DNA of 64,000 bases, from positions 107,757 to 171,756 of IMG/VR virus record IMGVR_UViG_3300045972_000807; one strand, written 5' to 3'. The position numbers were made by a program, and so were the translations under genes. Each line of letters starts with the position of its first letter. The first letter of the stretch is position 1. This DNA comes from a virus. Shown one piece after another: positions 15,325 through 25,261 of this stretch. Under the pieces are notes generated by a model. That model was given only the letters and a program-made list of their open reading frames with translations, was not told where the DNA came from and did no database searches.

Positions 15325-17289
15325 TTACCATTGAAGCTGTACGAATCCAGCTCCACCATACCCGTTAGGGTCATCTCGGCGTTCGTCACCAGCACCGCCA
15401 CCGCCACCTCCAAGTGTACCTGGGTATCCGTCATGCGGCTGGTAAGGAGAGCCTACCCCTCCTTGACCACCTGCACCGTACGACGCGCCACCGCCGCCAC
15501 CACCACCCGAGTAGTATCCAGAAGCACCTCCCGGACCGCCCAGTGCGTATCTAGTATTGCTTCCAGCATGACCTGGGCCACAGCCGTAGTCGTTACCGCC
15601 ACCACCCGCGGCACCTGCAGTAAGTATAGGTAACAACAGTCCTAAGCTAGACACTATACCACCTCCGGCTCCGCCGGCTGTATTTCCTTGCGCGCCACCG
15701 CCACCGCCGCCCAGGTACACGTCAACAGTTCCATACCCGTTAGTAATGCGAGTAGCACCACCCGCACCACCCGCACCACCGTTGCTGCCAGATGGACATC
15801 CACCGCCACCTCCACCAACAACTATAGTAAGAGTATCACCGGGGACAACCTTAAATCCACCCGAAGCTACTGCACCGCCACCGCCACCGCCTCCTCCCCA
15901 ACCAGAGCACGAAGTGTCGCAACAGTTTCCAGCACCACCCCCTCCGCCCCCACCGGAGGCAAGCAGAACTACGTTACGCATTTCTACAGGAACAGTTATG
16001 TAGTAGGTACCCGGAGTGTTTTGGTACCAGTATCCGCTAAGCTGTGTGCTGATCGTGTAGTCACCAGTTCTAGGGACTACAAGCACACCGTAAGGGTCAA
16101 TTGTGAGGCATGCTCTGCCTTGGTACCTGAATACAAGGTTGGCCCCTTCCTGAGTAACTGTCCAGTCTACGGTTCCTAGTGTCTTTAATGCTTGCTGAAC
16201 CGCAGTAACTGCGGCTTGAGCAGCAGCAATCTGATTAGTTACCTGCAAGTTCATGTCAGCCAGCGCTCTGTTCATATCGAACTTGGCCTGAGCCAACTGC
16301 TGATTGATTAAAGCCTCTTCATCGGTTAAGCTTTGATTCAAAAGATTCATCTCGTCAGCCAACGTCTGCGTCAACAAACTAATAGCCGAATTTAGCGCGT
16401 CTGTTTGCGCCTTATCTTTTTGTTCTATGACTGTCTCAAGGAACACATAGTCTGACAATGTGGTCTCACGAGCTAGCAACATCACCGTGGCACCTGCCGC
16501 CAAGCCTGTTATGGGGTACGTAAGGTTAGCCACACCTGGGCTGCCTGAAGCTATAACGCGAACGTTACCCAGCATATCCTGCATCAGGAAGTCACCTGGT
16601 AAGAACGCCGCGTCCATAAGATTAAACGCTGGGCCGTTAAGGGTAACGCCGTCATTTTCTACAGAAGCCAAGATTCCAGAGTCAACTTGAAGGTAGTTGG
16701 CTACGTTCCACTGCATTCCGTTAGACGCGGTAAGGAACAAGCTGTTGTTACCGTTAACCGCTTCCATAACGATAAGGGCGTCAGGCTGGCCTGGGAGAAA
16801 TCGCTGACCAGTTACGTTGTTGGTTGAGCCCACAACCTCAATTACGCCGGGTGTTCCCGTGATAACCTGAATAACCGAAGGCGACATTCCGATGTTCAGA
16901 ACACAATGAAAGGTAAGGGCGTTAGCAACACCCGAGGCAGCACTCGCCTTTGTCTGGAGTGCTCCGAAAGCTGCCAAGGCGAATAGTGTGCCGTCGCTGA
17001 GGTACAGTGCTATCTCACCAAACGTAAACGGGCCAGCGGTAGCCGGGACAATACAGACAATGTCCCTAGTTATTTCGCTAAGCATGTTCCAGCTTGAAGG
17101 AGCATCCGAGTATACCTCAGTGCCGTGAATGATCGTGTCATTCAACCCCGGAGTATAGTTGTACCCAGTACCCAAGGTGAACCTAGTAATGGATATAGAT
17201 AAGCCTTGACCTTGTGCCAGCATGGCTGCGTTGAGGCCAGCCTGCGTTATCGTAAACGCTGACGGTGCTATTGTGCTTGATGTAGCCAT
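15325..17289 (-). CDS. tail fibre with glycine-rich receptor-binding tip
   Basis: 654 residues. Residues 1-135 resemble the N-terminal attachment domain of P2-type tail-collar fibres (FTITQAGLNAAMLAQGQGLS; FGEIALYLSDGTLFALAAFG). Residues about 275-370 form a heptad-rich coiled coil (ALNSAISLLTQTLADEMNLL). The last 200 residues are stacked glycine-rich loops (GGGGGGG, GGAGGAGG) ending in GFVQLQW, as in phage adhesins that fold into polyglycine-II lattices and bind surface receptors. It lies directly downstream of the second fibre, and the two tips look related. Confidence 0.82.
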   Translation of the reverse strand: MATSSTIAPSAFTITQAGLNAAMLAQGQGLSISITRFTLGTGYNYTPGLNDTIIHGTEVYSDAPSSWNMLSEITRDIVCIVPATAGPFTFGEIALYLSDGTLFALAAFGALQTKASAASGVANALTFHCVLNIGMSPSVIQVITGTPGVIEVVGSTNNVTGQRFLPGQPDALIVMEAVNGNNSLFLTASNGMQWNVANYLQVDSGILASVENDGVTLNGPAFNLMDAAFLPGDFLMQDMLGNVRVIASGSPGVANLTYPITGLAAGATVMLLARETTLSDYVFLETVIEQKDKAQTDALNSAISLLTQTLADEMNLLNQSLTDEEALINQQLAQAKFDMNRALADMNLQVTNQIAAAQAAVTAVQQALKTLGTVDWTVTQEGANLVFRYQGRACLTIDPYGVLVVPRTGDYTISTQLSGYWYQNTPGTYYITVPVEMRNVVLLASGGGGGGGAGNCCDTSCSGWGGGGGGGGAVASGGFKVVPGDTLTIVVGGGGGGCPSGSNGGAGGAGGATRITNGYGTVDVYLGGGGGGAQGNTAGGAGGGIVSSLGLLLPILTAGAAGGGGNDYGCGPGHAGSNTRYALGGPGGASGYYSGGGGGGGASYGAGGQGGVGSPYQPHDGYPGTLGGGGGGAGDERRDDPNGYGGAGFVQLQW

Positions 17290-17316
17290 TTTATGTTTCC
17301 TGTTGTTCCACTTAAA

Positions 17317-19785
17317 TTAACTGATAGTGCATACGCCGTACACGCGGGAGGTATCGTTATTAACAAACGTAACGCCTACTCCCGGTGAGGACTTCCATGT
17401 TACTGCACCGCCACCGCCACCGCCGTGGACTGTGGTGTTACCGCCGGGTTTACCCCAGCCGCCTCCGCCGCCTCCGCCGCCACCTGAGGTAGACGAAGGA
17501 TCACCGCCGGCGGTGTTACCGGTTCCGCCAGCTCCAGCTGTAATGGTTTGACCCGACCAGGCTATGTAAAGAGCCCCCGGTGTTCCGCCAGAGCCTGGGA
17601 ATTGCCGTCCACCACCGCCCCCGCCTGCACCGTATATCCCGCCGCCTCCGCCTGCTCCACCACCCTTACCGGGTGACGCTAGTGCTCCTGAGGTCATGCC
17701 GGTTCCGCCCGGGCTGCCTATTGATCCACCTGCACCACCCTTTTGCTGTACCTTGATAATGGCATTGCTAATATCGTAGCTACCAGTCCCGCCAAGTCCT
17801 CCGCCTGCTCCGCCACCGCCACCGCCTTGGTCAGCCCAGACGATAGCTGCGCCGCCCCCACCACCCCCACCGATATACGCATTTGGATCGGTGTTGTCGA
17901 TAACCAGAGCTACGTTTGTGAATATAGCTGTGCCGCCGTTCTGCCCGATACCGTACCCGTTAAGGGCAAAGCCTAGCTGAGTGTTGCTTCCTCCTTGCCC
18001 ACCCTTTCCAGCTATAAAGCCGTGGTTGATAAGCTTTACCGTAGACCCGGGTGCAAACCTGTCTATGTATAGAGCAAATAGTTGAGGATTCTCTGAGTAC
18101 ACCCAAATACCAGGGGCCACGGTTACCGTAACAGAGCAAGCCGCAGTACCTACGCCTGTGCCATACTTTATAGCTAAGTTCTGGACTACACTGTAGTTCA
18201 TAGAGTGCTGAGAGATCGTTATCTCGTAAGCTGGCGCTGTTACTACCCCTATGCCTGTTGTGGATGCCGTTGGATACAAAGCTGTAGCTGCCTGAGTAGC
18301 TGTGATTACCGCACTACCCATCCCCACCACAGTGATCGTATTACCTGACACTGAAAGAATCGAGGAGTTGCTACTGCTGTACGACCATGCTCCGCCAGAA
18401 CTTGTGGTAGGCGGAACTATGGTAAACGGTGAATCACCAACCAACTTGGGAGGTATAACCAAAGGTCCCAGGTTGTTTGGTGGCTGGGTAACTGAGAACA
18501 CAGCCGATACAGTAAACAAACCGTAGCAGGCATCAGCCGCCTGCCTAGCCGTTATCGTGCAGCTCCCCACACCTACGACAGTACAGGTGCTACCTGAAAT
18601 TGATGCTACATTGGTATTACTGGACGTATAAGTCCACGCGCCCGACCCAGAAGAATCTGGCTGTGTTACTGGGAACGGTGCGGCCGTCAAGAGCTTACTA
18701 GGCACAGAGAAGGTAGTTGACGCGCCCAGAGTATTTATCTTGGCTACGACGTTTACTGTGGCACTAACAGCGTTGCCTGCAAATAGAGCAGTAGCTGCCT
18801 GAGTAGCTGTTATCGTGCAGGTGCCCAATTTCCCCAGAATAGAAACAATGTTCCCAGATACAGAAAGTATCGTAGTATCGCTACTGGTGTAAGTCCACGC
18901 GCCATCGCTGTTAGACACAGGCTGTGTTATCGTAAAGTCTGGGCTACAGAAGTACAGCGTAGGGTTAATAGAAAGAGCCCCTACGCTAGCTGCCTGGGTA
19001 GCCACGGTAAACGTAGCAACAGCGGAAGCAGGCCCGTAACAAGGGTCTCCCGACTTGGTAGCAGTTATGACGCACTGACCTGAAGCTATAGCGTTAACCG
19101 TATTGTTGCTTATGGTTGCTACATTGAGGTTGCTTGACGCATACGCCCAAGTGCCGCCACTTTGGGAAGTCGGCGGGGTTAGGGTCTGCGATGTGCCTGC
19201 GACCAGGTTAGGCACAGTGAAAGGTCCTAGCGAGTCTGTTTGGGTAGTTACCGTTACGTTAGCAGTTATTATTCCCGCACCCACAGTTGCTGTGGCTGCC
19301 TGGGTAGCACTAATTACGCATGATCCCAGACCCGTGGGAGTAGCAACATTCCCGTTTATAGAAATAACTATCGGGTTGCTACTGGTGTAAGTCCATGCTC
19401 CAGTGCTGTTGGACGTAGGTGTAGGTAGAGTAAACGGTACACTGCAAAGGTACTTGTTCCCAATCACAAAATTGCTTACGTGGTCAGGAAGTATCTGAGT
19501 AACCGTAACAAACGCGGTGGCTTTACCTGCGGAGAATCCTGTATGCGCTACCTGCATAGCACTTATGGTAACCGAACCGGCCACTAAAGCAGTAGCTGTG
19601 TTACCCACTATCTTTACGATGTAGGGGTCACTACTGACGTACGTCCAGGGAGCCGGGCTGTTACTCCTGGGGGGCGTCAGCGTTACAGGTCCTCCTCCAG
19701 CTTTTAAGGCGGGCAATATAAGCGGACCAAGCAAATTCGGAATGCCAGTTACCTTTACTCTGGGAGCTATTTGTATTGTTACCAT
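17317..19785 (-). CDS. tail fibre with six Ig-like repeats and glycine-rich tip
   Basis: 822 residues. Six consecutive units of about 82-86 residues share GAWTYTSSN...ISG...VVG.GSCTITATQAA...V and resemble bacterial Ig-like (Big_2-type) domains. A beta-rich linker follows, then a C-terminal region of about 250 residues with glycine-rich loops (IGGGGGGGAA, GKGGGAGGGGG) ending in YGVCTIS. The repeats should form a rod carrying the adhesive tip. There is no coiled coil. It follows the I-like baseplate gene by 4 nt, consistent with attachment to it. Confidence 0.8.
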   Translation of the reverse strand: MVTIQIAPRVKVTGIPNLLGPLILPALKAGGGPVTLTPPRSNSPAPWTYVSSDPYIVKIVGNTATALVAGSVTISAMQVAHTGFSAGKATAFVTVTQILPDHVSNFVIGNKYLCSVPFTLPTPTSNSTGAWTYTSSNPIVISINGNVATPTGLGSCVISATQAATATVGAGIITANVTVTTQTDSLGPFTVPNLVAGTSQTLTPPTSQSGGTWAYASSNLNVATISNNTVNAIASGQCVITATKSGDPCYGPASAVATFTVATQAASVGALSINPTLYFCSPDFTITQPVSNSDGAWTYTSSDTTILSVSGNIVSILGKLGTCTITATQAATALFAGNAVSATVNVVAKINTLGASTTFSVPSKLLTAAPFPVTQPDSSGSGAWTYTSSNTNVASISGSTCTVVGVGSCTITARQAADACYGLFTVSAVFSVTQPPNNLGPLVIPPKLVGDSPFTIVPPTTSSGGAWSYSSSNSSILSVSGNTITVVGMGSAVITATQAATALYPTASTTGIGVVTAPAYEITISQHSMNYSVVQNLAIKYGTGVGTAACSVTVTVAPGIWVYSENPQLFALYIDRFAPGSTVKLINHGFIAGKGGQGGSNTQLGFALNGYGIGQNGGTAIFTNVALVIDNTDPNAYIGGGGGGGAAIVWADQGGGGGGAGGGLGGTGSYDISNAIIKVQQKGGAGGSIGSPGGTGMTSGALASPGKGGGAGGGGGIYGAGGGGGGRQFPGSGGTPGALYIAWSGQTITAGAGGTGNTAGGDPSSTSGGGGGGGGGWGKPGGNTTVHGGGGGGAVTWKSSPGVGVTFVNNDTSRVYGVCTIS
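18230..19765 (-). repeat. six tandem Ig-like coding repeats
   Basis: About 250 bp per unit, most alike around the codons for AWTYTSSN and ITATQAA. Such in-frame repeats can expand or contract by recombination and so alter fibre length. Confidence 0.7.
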
Positions 19786-19789
19786 CTCA

Positions 19790-20542
19790 CTATACCCCGG
19801 TAGGATAAATAACGTTTTCGTAAAACAGACCCATGCTGATTAGGTTCTGCTGATCGGGCTGCCCGATCTTCAAAGTGTTTTCGTCTGTGATCTCGTACAG
19901 CACTAGGTTGTAGTTAAACACATCGTTAAAGAACTGTAGGAACTCATCTGCTGTGGCGTTCTTGAAAGCAGGAGACGCGCCCAATGCCATGCTAACGTGC
20001 GTAGTCGGGTAGTAGGTATTGTTGGGGTCGGGGTTGGGGTCTGTGATCTTGTTGTTAAGCAACAAGGGATTCTCAATCATTGCCCCGCTAGTCGAATCCA
20101 GAATTAACTCGGGGATGAAGTGCTGATAGTCGTGTGTCCACAAATTTATCATGGTCAGCGAAGCACCCATGGTAAAGTTTATGAAATCCACTACCTTACC
20201 TGTTCCCTTGCTGTACCAGTAAGCCCCTAGGTTACGGAACAGCATCAACGCCTGGGTGGAGTTGAGGTACGTTGGATTGTTTAGAGGCAGGCCGTTAAAG
20301 GTAAGCTGCTTCAGAAGAGTCTGAAGGTCTTGCTGATACTGTGCGTTGCTTGTATCGAACATTGTCCCAGACGTTATGGCATCTTGAATCTGAGGACCAA
20401 CTACGTAGGGGTTACGCACCCCCTGAAGTTGCGTGGTAGCTGTGCTTGTATCTAGGAACAGCTTATCCAGCGCCGCGGTTAATTCAGTCCACGTGCTGGT
20501 GTTCAAATACGGTGGGAGTAGAATGCTTCTGTTGTATGCCAT
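19790..20542 (-). CDS. baseplate protein, P2 gpI-like position
   Basis: 250 residues from the ATG at 20542, chosen because a GGGAAA stretch precedes it; a start seven codons earlier overlaps the upstream gene. The sequence is rich in Asn, Thr and aromatic residues (AYWYSKGTGKVVDFINFTMG), as in tail protein I family members. It lies between the J-like wedge and the fibres, where gpI sits in P2-type baseplates and links fibres to the wedge. Assignment rests mainly on order. Confidence 0.6.
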   Translation of the reverse strand: MAYNRSILLPPYLNTSTWTELTAALDKLFLDTSTATTQLQGVRNPYVVGPQIQDAITSGTMFDTSNAQYQQDLQTLLKQLTFNGLPLNNPTYLNSTQALMLFRNLGAYWYSKGTGKVVDFINFTMGASLTMINLWTHDYQHFIPELILDSTSGAMIENPLLLNNKITDPNPDPNNTYYPTTHVSMALGASPAFKNATADEFLQFFNDVFNYNLVLYEITDENTLKIGQPDQQNLISMGLFYENVIYPTGV

Positions 20543-20547
20543 GATAT

Positions 20548-20838
20548 TTACGCTTTTTCCCATTTGCCGTTACGAATGAATCCGTGATCACCGCAAGCCC
20601 TGCACGCTAGGCTAGGCGCCAAGGTCACAGGATTATCCGATACGAGCTCCCAGCTATGTTCCAGGAGTTTAGACTTAAACTCTAGAGCCCACGCATGATC
20701 CCTGAAAGGTATCGAGGACTCACACAGCTTTCCTTCAGGCGTAAGGTGCGTGACGATAGCCCCAGACCTATTGTCACCCTTGTAGCTTGTAAACTCAATC
20801 GTGTGGTTGTCGCCTAAATCAATTGGTAGTAAGCTCAT
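20548..20838 (-). CDS. small CxxC protein between baseplate genes, 96 aa
   Basis: Ends with LACRACGDHGFIRNGKWEKA, a CxxC followed by a His and an aromatic/basic segment that recurs in small phage proteins found in tail regions. The rest is a compact beta-like domain. Function unknown; it overlaps neither neighbour but lies 5 nt downstream of the J-like gene. Confidence 0.6.
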   Translation of the reverse strand: MSLLPIDLGDNHTIEFTSYKGDNRSGAIVTHLTPEGKLCESSIPFRDHAWALEFKSKLLEHSWELVSDNPVTLAPSLACRACGDHGFIRNGKWEKA

Positions 20839-20843
20839 ATCGT

Positions 20844-22820
20844 TTAGCCTTGTGAGCTGCCGCTACGTTGTGTGTAATACGTCTTAACCGTGAGGTTGCC
20901 CAGCTTATTGTAGGCAACCACGTTGTAGGGCAACGTGGCTGAATTGGTGGACGTTGGCACTGGCACAACGCTTCCGTCATCAATGTAGACTGGATTGGCT
21001 GTGTTAGCAGGAACCGTAGCAATAAGCCCCCAAGTGCTGCCAATGCCTCCTCGGCCGTAAATAAGGTATTGCGTAGCAGAGGCAACCGCAGGCCATGTGA
21101 GCGTAACTCCGCTATTGCCCGCGGTTAGAACCAAGTACGCTAGATTCTTTCCAGCAACTGTAGCGCCTGTATTCGATATATAGCCAACTGCATACGTTAC
21201 CGACCCAGCATGCAATGAACCAGCTTGGCTATTCTGCACTAGAGCGGGTGACGGGATCCACGGTGTGGACACAATAGCATCTTTAGCAGGTGTAACTATG
21301 TCTACGTAGTCGATACCTGAGTAAGAAGCCAAGATCGCTTGGCTTATGTCCGTCAGCATAATGTCGTAGTTCAACCCGGCGTTAGTAAACAAACCAGTTA
21401 TGGCCGCGGTGGCTGAGGAGTTGCCCAGGTCAAGGTTGGCCCACGACTTACAGTAAACGATAACGTTTACGTCCACTATGCTAGGAACTGGTGGCACAAT
21501 GTTGTAGCGCCCTGAGTACAGCGAATTGGTGTGCAGGTATTCGATGAAGTTAGTAACGTCCACCGAATTCCAGGTAACCCCCGCCTTAAGCAGATATGTG
21601 ATCTGCATGTAGTTCATTAGCTTGGGATTGGACTGGTACACCTCACGCTCTGAGAAAGTAACCGCATCCGATATACCTGGGTACTCCAAGATGGTGGTAA
21701 GGAACTGGCTCTTGTTTACCGCACTACCGAACGTACCGAAGGAATACGCTGCAATATTCTTGTACCGCAGTGCGCCGGTTTCGTCAGCACCGCCCGAGGG
21801 GTTACCCAGTGCGTTGATTAGCAAATTCTGGTAGGCCGTAGTAGTTATGCTTTTATTCATGGCGTTAAGCGAATTAGCCGCCGACCCTGAGGTAACCACA
21901 TAAACAAAGTTAACGGTATCGCTGATAAGAGGCATTGAACCGTAAGCGCCATCCCCAAACTCTACGACGAACTCGCCTGTAGCCAAAGTCTTGTCAACAA
22001 AGCCGCCGCCGGTTTTAGAAGTCCAAAGCCCCGTAGTCAACTTGGCAATAGACGTGCCGTTTACGGCAACAAAGGTGTCGGTGTCTGAGACAGTGAAACC
22101 AGACTCAGGCGAAGCCCATGCTTGGTAAGGTGTACCGAGTCCGTTGGTTGCCATAGACTTTACCATGCCTTGGAACAAGCTGAATGCTGACACAACCTGC
22201 CCAGGCTCTATTGTGATAAAGTCCCTATTGAACCAGTAGGTATTGGCTCCGGAGAACTGGGTGTACGGCGGAATAGTTATTTGCTGTGCGTTGTTGTTGG
22301 TTATAGCAACGGGCATGTTAGCCGGCAGCTTGCGGTTTAGGCGTACGCCCTGCATCGTTGCACCTGCGTAGATTGCCGAATCAGAAACGGCTGTAGCAGG
22401 GAACGTGTCTTGCAGAGACCGCAAGATGTTTTGTTGGGCGCTTGAGTGAACTGTGCTGATAAGGGAGATAAGCGCGTCGCCTGTCTCTGTGGGCAGTATT
22501 GCCTTCCACGGCGCACTAGAAGAGCCCAGCATAGACTGCAACTGAGTCTTACCCGAGTTGTAATCCACAGACAGCGTAGACAAGGTAACGTTACTTCCAG
22601 CAGTGTGGGCGTTACCTTCTTGCAGAGCTACTTCTACAATAGCCCCAGCGGGAACCTCAATAGCGGCCAGGTTGTAGTAAGAGACGTTGTTAACAAGGTA
22701 CGTGGTGAACGCTGGGACAGACATGGACACCTCACTACCATTGACAAATACTGCCTGCATGGATGGAGGATTACCGCCTAGCTGAAAGGTTATAGCAATA
22801 GTGTGAGTTGTCGTAGCCAT
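20844..22820 (-). CDS. baseplate wedge protein, gpJ/gp6-like, with C-terminal FN3-like domain
   Basis: 658 residues. The central part matches baseplate J-like proteins (GVRLNRKLPANMPVAITN; PYTQFSGANTYWFNRD; FGDGAYGSMP; SAANSLNAMNKSITTTAYQN; GGADETGALRYKNIAAYSFG; LNYDIMLTDISQAILASYSG). It would form the wedge ring between gp25 and the fibre connector. Residues about 545-640 add a fibronectin-III-like unit (VTLTWPAVASATQYLIYGRG) that has a close counterpart inside the sheath protein. Order after gp25 supports the call. Confidence 0.85.
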   Translation of the reverse strand: MATTTHTIAITFQLGGNPPSMQAVFVNGSEVSMSVPAFTTYLVNNVSYYNLAAIEVPAGAIVEVALQEGNAHTAGSNVTLSTLSVDYNSGKTQLQSMLGSSSAPWKAILPTETGDALISLISTVHSSAQQNILRSLQDTFPATAVSDSAIYAGATMQGVRLNRKLPANMPVAITNNNAQQITIPPYTQFSGANTYWFNRDFITIEPGQVVSAFSLFQGMVKSMATNGLGTPYQAWASPESGFTVSDTDTFVAVNGTSIAKLTTGLWTSKTGGGFVDKTLATGEFVVEFGDGAYGSMPLISDTVNFVYVVTSGSAANSLNAMNKSITTTAYQNLLINALGNPSGGADETGALRYKNIAAYSFGTFGSAVNKSQFLTTILEYPGISDAVTFSEREVYQSNPKLMNYMQITYLLKAGVTWNSVDVTNFIEYLHTNSLYSGRYNIVPPVPSIVDVNVIVYCKSWANLDLGNSSATAAITGLFTNAGLNYDIMLTDISQAILASYSGIDYVDIVTPAKDAIVSTPWIPSPALVQNSQAGSLHAGSVTYAVGYISNTGATVAGKNLAYLVLTAGNSGVTLTWPAVASATQYLIYGRGGIGSTWGLIATVPANTANPVYIDDGSVVPVPTSTNSATLPYNVVAYNKLGNLTVKTYYTQRSGSSQG

Positions 22821-22832
22821 TGTTGTTCCTGA

Positions 22833-23279
22833 TTACACGGGTAAAGAATAGGATGCCGAGAATTGCTGATTGGCAGCTGAGATCAGCTGACCGTAAACAG
22901 TGATAGCGTATCCCGGGATAGAAGTATCGGCAACCACGCTGACAGACACGTTTGTAATCCGAGGCTCCCAATTGCGTACAGCCGTCTTTGCGGCCATCGC
23001 GATAAGGTCAGCCGTCTGAGAGTCAAAAGGCTCCTGAAGCAACTGGTAGAGGCCGCTCCAGTAATCCTCTTGGAAGATGCGGCTACGAGTTCCCTGTGCG
23101 CTAACAAACAGGTTAGCCAGAGAACCGTGAACTATTGCATAGGTGTCCAGTAAGATCAGGGAAGGGCTGGTGTGCGGGTCGAACGTAGGGTTTATGTCTA
23201 TGTACGACGCGCCTTGAACCTGCAGACCCGGGTTCAAGATATCGCTTGGGGTTATTACGTCTGCTACTTTGGTTGCCAT
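22833..23279 (-). CDS. baseplate wedge protein, T4 gp25 / P2 gpW family
   Basis: 148 residues. The segment QGTRSRIFQEDYWSGLYQLL followed by EPFDSQT corresponds to the conserved gp25/gpW core (gt...R....fG..l..llfep), and WEPRITNVSVSVV to its second strand region. gp25 nucleates sheath contraction from the wedge. It lies between spike and J-like genes, the usual order. AAGGA precedes the ATG. Confidence 0.85.
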   Translation of the reverse strand: MATKVADVITPSDILNPGLQVQGASYIDINPTFDPHTSPSLILLDTYAIVHGSLANLFVSAQGTRSRIFQEDYWSGLYQLLQEPFDSQTADLIAMAAKTAVRNWEPRITNVSVSVVADTSIPGYAITVYGQLISAANQQFSASYSLPV

Positions 23280-23290
23280 GATACGAATCC

Positions 23291-24049
23291 TTAGATTGGC
23301 TGCGAAGTACCGCCGCCTCGCGAGTCGATGTGCGTATGGCCTTCCAGGCTCTTGCCGCCAACCACGCCTGTGGGTGAAGATATGGAACCCATAGAGGCTG
23401 CTCCTGAAACACTAGAATTGCCACCAACGGTTTCGTTACCACCCACAGCGTTGTTTCCACCAATTGTGCTGTTACCTGACAGGTCGTAGTTACCAGATTG
23501 CGTGGTGTTTCCTTCTTGTTTCAAATTGCCTACGTGGTGTATGTCGCCTGTTATGTCCAGGTTAGAAATAATCGTAATCATCTTGCCAGCAGGTTCAAAG
23601 GTTACAATGGACCCTGCAAAGTGGTTAACCGTCATCTCCCCTGTGGTTACGTCTGTGTAGACAACCGTGCCCATAGGATCAATGTAGCCAACCCTATTAG
23701 GGTAGTTGGTCTTTAGTGCCGCGGGAAGGTTCTTAGCAAACTGGCTGGTAGGCACGTAACCTACGTACATACCGTGATGAACATCCCCGCCTTGGAACTT
23801 AACGACCACCAACGAACCTACAAGCGGAACCCGCACCACGCCATAGTTTTCATTCATCCCAAATTCGCTTGGGTGCATAGGCCCTACCCAGGGCAGGCTC
23901 TCTGTGTCTTGGTCATCCAAGAACCCGGGCACAGTGACCTTGATACGCTGAAGCATCTGAGGGTCATTGTTGTGAACTACCTTACCTATGTGAAGAGCAT
24001 CCTCAATGGGAATGCCTCCGCCTTCTGAGTTGGCTAAGCTGTCAAACAT
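23291..24049 (-). CDS. baseplate central spike (gpV/gp5-like OB fold)
   Basis: 252 residues. Residues about 20-100 match the spike OB-fold (GKVVHNNDPQMLQRIKVTVP; LPWVGPMHP; GSLVVVKFQGGD). A repetitive NxTxxGN beta-helix-like stretch follows (about 190-225), and the tip ends GHTHIDSRGGGTSQPI, the HxH iron-binding motif of gpV-type tips. The trimer pierces the outer membrane. No lysozyme domain is inserted; wall enzymes are separate here. Confidence 0.87.
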   Translation of the reverse strand: MFDSLANSEGGGIPIEDALHIGKVVHNNDPQMLQRIKVTVPGFLDDQDTESLPWVGPMHPSEFGMNENYGVVRVPLVGSLVVVKFQGGDVHHGMYVGYVPTSQFAKNLPAALKTNYPNRVGYIDPMGTVVYTDVTTGEMTVNHFAGSIVTFEPAGKMITIISNLDITGDIHHVGNLKQEGNTTQSGNYDLSGNSTIGGNNAVGGNETVGGNSSVSGAASMGSISSPTGVVGGKSLEGHTHIDSRGGGTSQPI

Positions 24050-24051
24050 AA

Positions 24052-25260
24052 TTAGGAGTCTTGGTATAGTGGCGTAGAGATAGGTTCAAACTTGACGTTA
24101 TCAGAAGCTTTCTTGCTCTGATCGGATGCAGCACTCCGACGGGTCAATTCAAACTTTTCATGGTACTGGGAGTTGGTTATAGATATAGCGTGGCTAACCA
24201 CGATATAGGAGCCGTTAAGCTCAGACTGTTCAGCGGGAGCTGTGATGTTGATGGTGTCAAAGACACTAACCTTAGGGTTCTCGATGGCTGGCATATTTAT
24301 CAGGATATCCAACCCTACATTAAAAAGTGCTGTGCCTCGAATGTTCTGGTATCTTGACCTGTTATAGTTATCATGGACGTTGCCATAGTCTATAGCATAG
24401 CACTGGTGAGCACCTGACTCTACAAGGTCTCGAACGTCTTGGTTCATGTTGAACTCGCCACCTTCATTGATATCTGCGGCAATGTTGGTGTGCGTCCTAT
24501 AAGGCGTGTCTCGTACTACGCTGTACTCGGTGGCCGTCTTCTTGTAACCTGCTTTACGGTTAGCGGAGCCACCCGAGTTCTTAGGCTGGTGGGATACAAC
24601 CGTAATGTAACCTTGACGGATGTCGCTTATAAGCATCTTGGCTACAGGCTCGTTAACGTCCAGCTTTGAGATGTCCTTATACCGCATAGTGCCGTCAAAG
24701 CACACGGCTAACTTCATGCAACTGGTATCGCTGCTGAACCCATGGTTAGCTATCTCGTTACAGAACGCATGGATTCTTTTTGCACCACCGTGCCAGGTTT
24801 GTTGGTCAGAGGTAACATCACCGTCGTAGGTAAGACCAGACTGCGTAGCCAACTGCTTCAACAAATCTCCACTGGTAAGGCTCTTGTACACGGCGTTGGT
24901 TGTCTGTATCCAGTACCTGGGAAAATCTAGGTAACCGTCAATGTCTACAACGTCACCCATCTTAGACGGGGAGACATGAAGGGAGTTTACTCTAAACTTG
25001 TAGGTAGCCGAAGCTACTTCTCGTGCAAGCAATGCTATTTCTATCTGCGAAGCCTCAACCAACAACCCTGGATTGTTCTTGAAGAACTGGATACCGTCCG
25101 TAAACTGTAACCGTATCATGGGAATTTCAAGCTTGCTACTCTCAGACATATGCAGAATAGCTATGTGGGATTCCTTAGTGAACGGAAACTCCACGCCTGA
25201 GAAGTATAAAGAGACTCGGAATACGCCAGCTAGGGCGTATGGGCTGTTACCTATGGGCAT
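24052..25260 (-). CDS. baseplate hub protein (gpD/gp27-like)
   Basis: 402 residues. Position directly upstream of the spike and downstream of a LysM protein matches the P2 gpX-gpD order. Features such as SLTSGDLLKQLATQSGLTYD and HAFCNEIANHGF resemble gpD-type hub proteins, which form the trimeric platform for the spike. The match is by pattern and order rather than a strong motif. Confidence 0.75.
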   Translation of the reverse strand: MPIGNSPYALAGVFRVSLYFSGVEFPFTKESHIAILHMSESSKLEIPMIRLQFTDGIQFFKNNPGLLVEASQIEIALLAREVASATYKFRVNSLHVSPSKMGDVVDIDGYLDFPRYWIQTTNAVYKSLTSGDLLKQLATQSGLTYDGDVTSDQQTWHGGAKRIHAFCNEIANHGFSSDTSCMKLAVCFDGTMRYKDISKLDVNEPVAKMLISDIRQGYITVVSHQPKNSGGSANRKAGYKKTATEYSVVRDTPYRTHTNIAADINEGGEFNMNQDVRDLVESGAHQCYAIDYGNVHDNYNRSRYQNIRGTALFNVGLDILINMPAIENPKVSVFDTINITAPAEQSELNGSYIVVSHAISITNSQYHEKFELTRRSAASDQSKKASDNVKFEPISTPLYQDS

Positions 25261-25261
25261 A

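Noticed and set aside
15238-16179. Thr-rich ORFs on the + strand opposite the fibre
   Set aside because: Their composition follows from the complement of Gly codons in the fibre tip; not real genes.
15385-17900. CRISPR-like or minisatellite repeats in GCC/ACC-rich DNA
   Set aside because: These are codons for glycine runs in tail fibre tips, without regular spacers.
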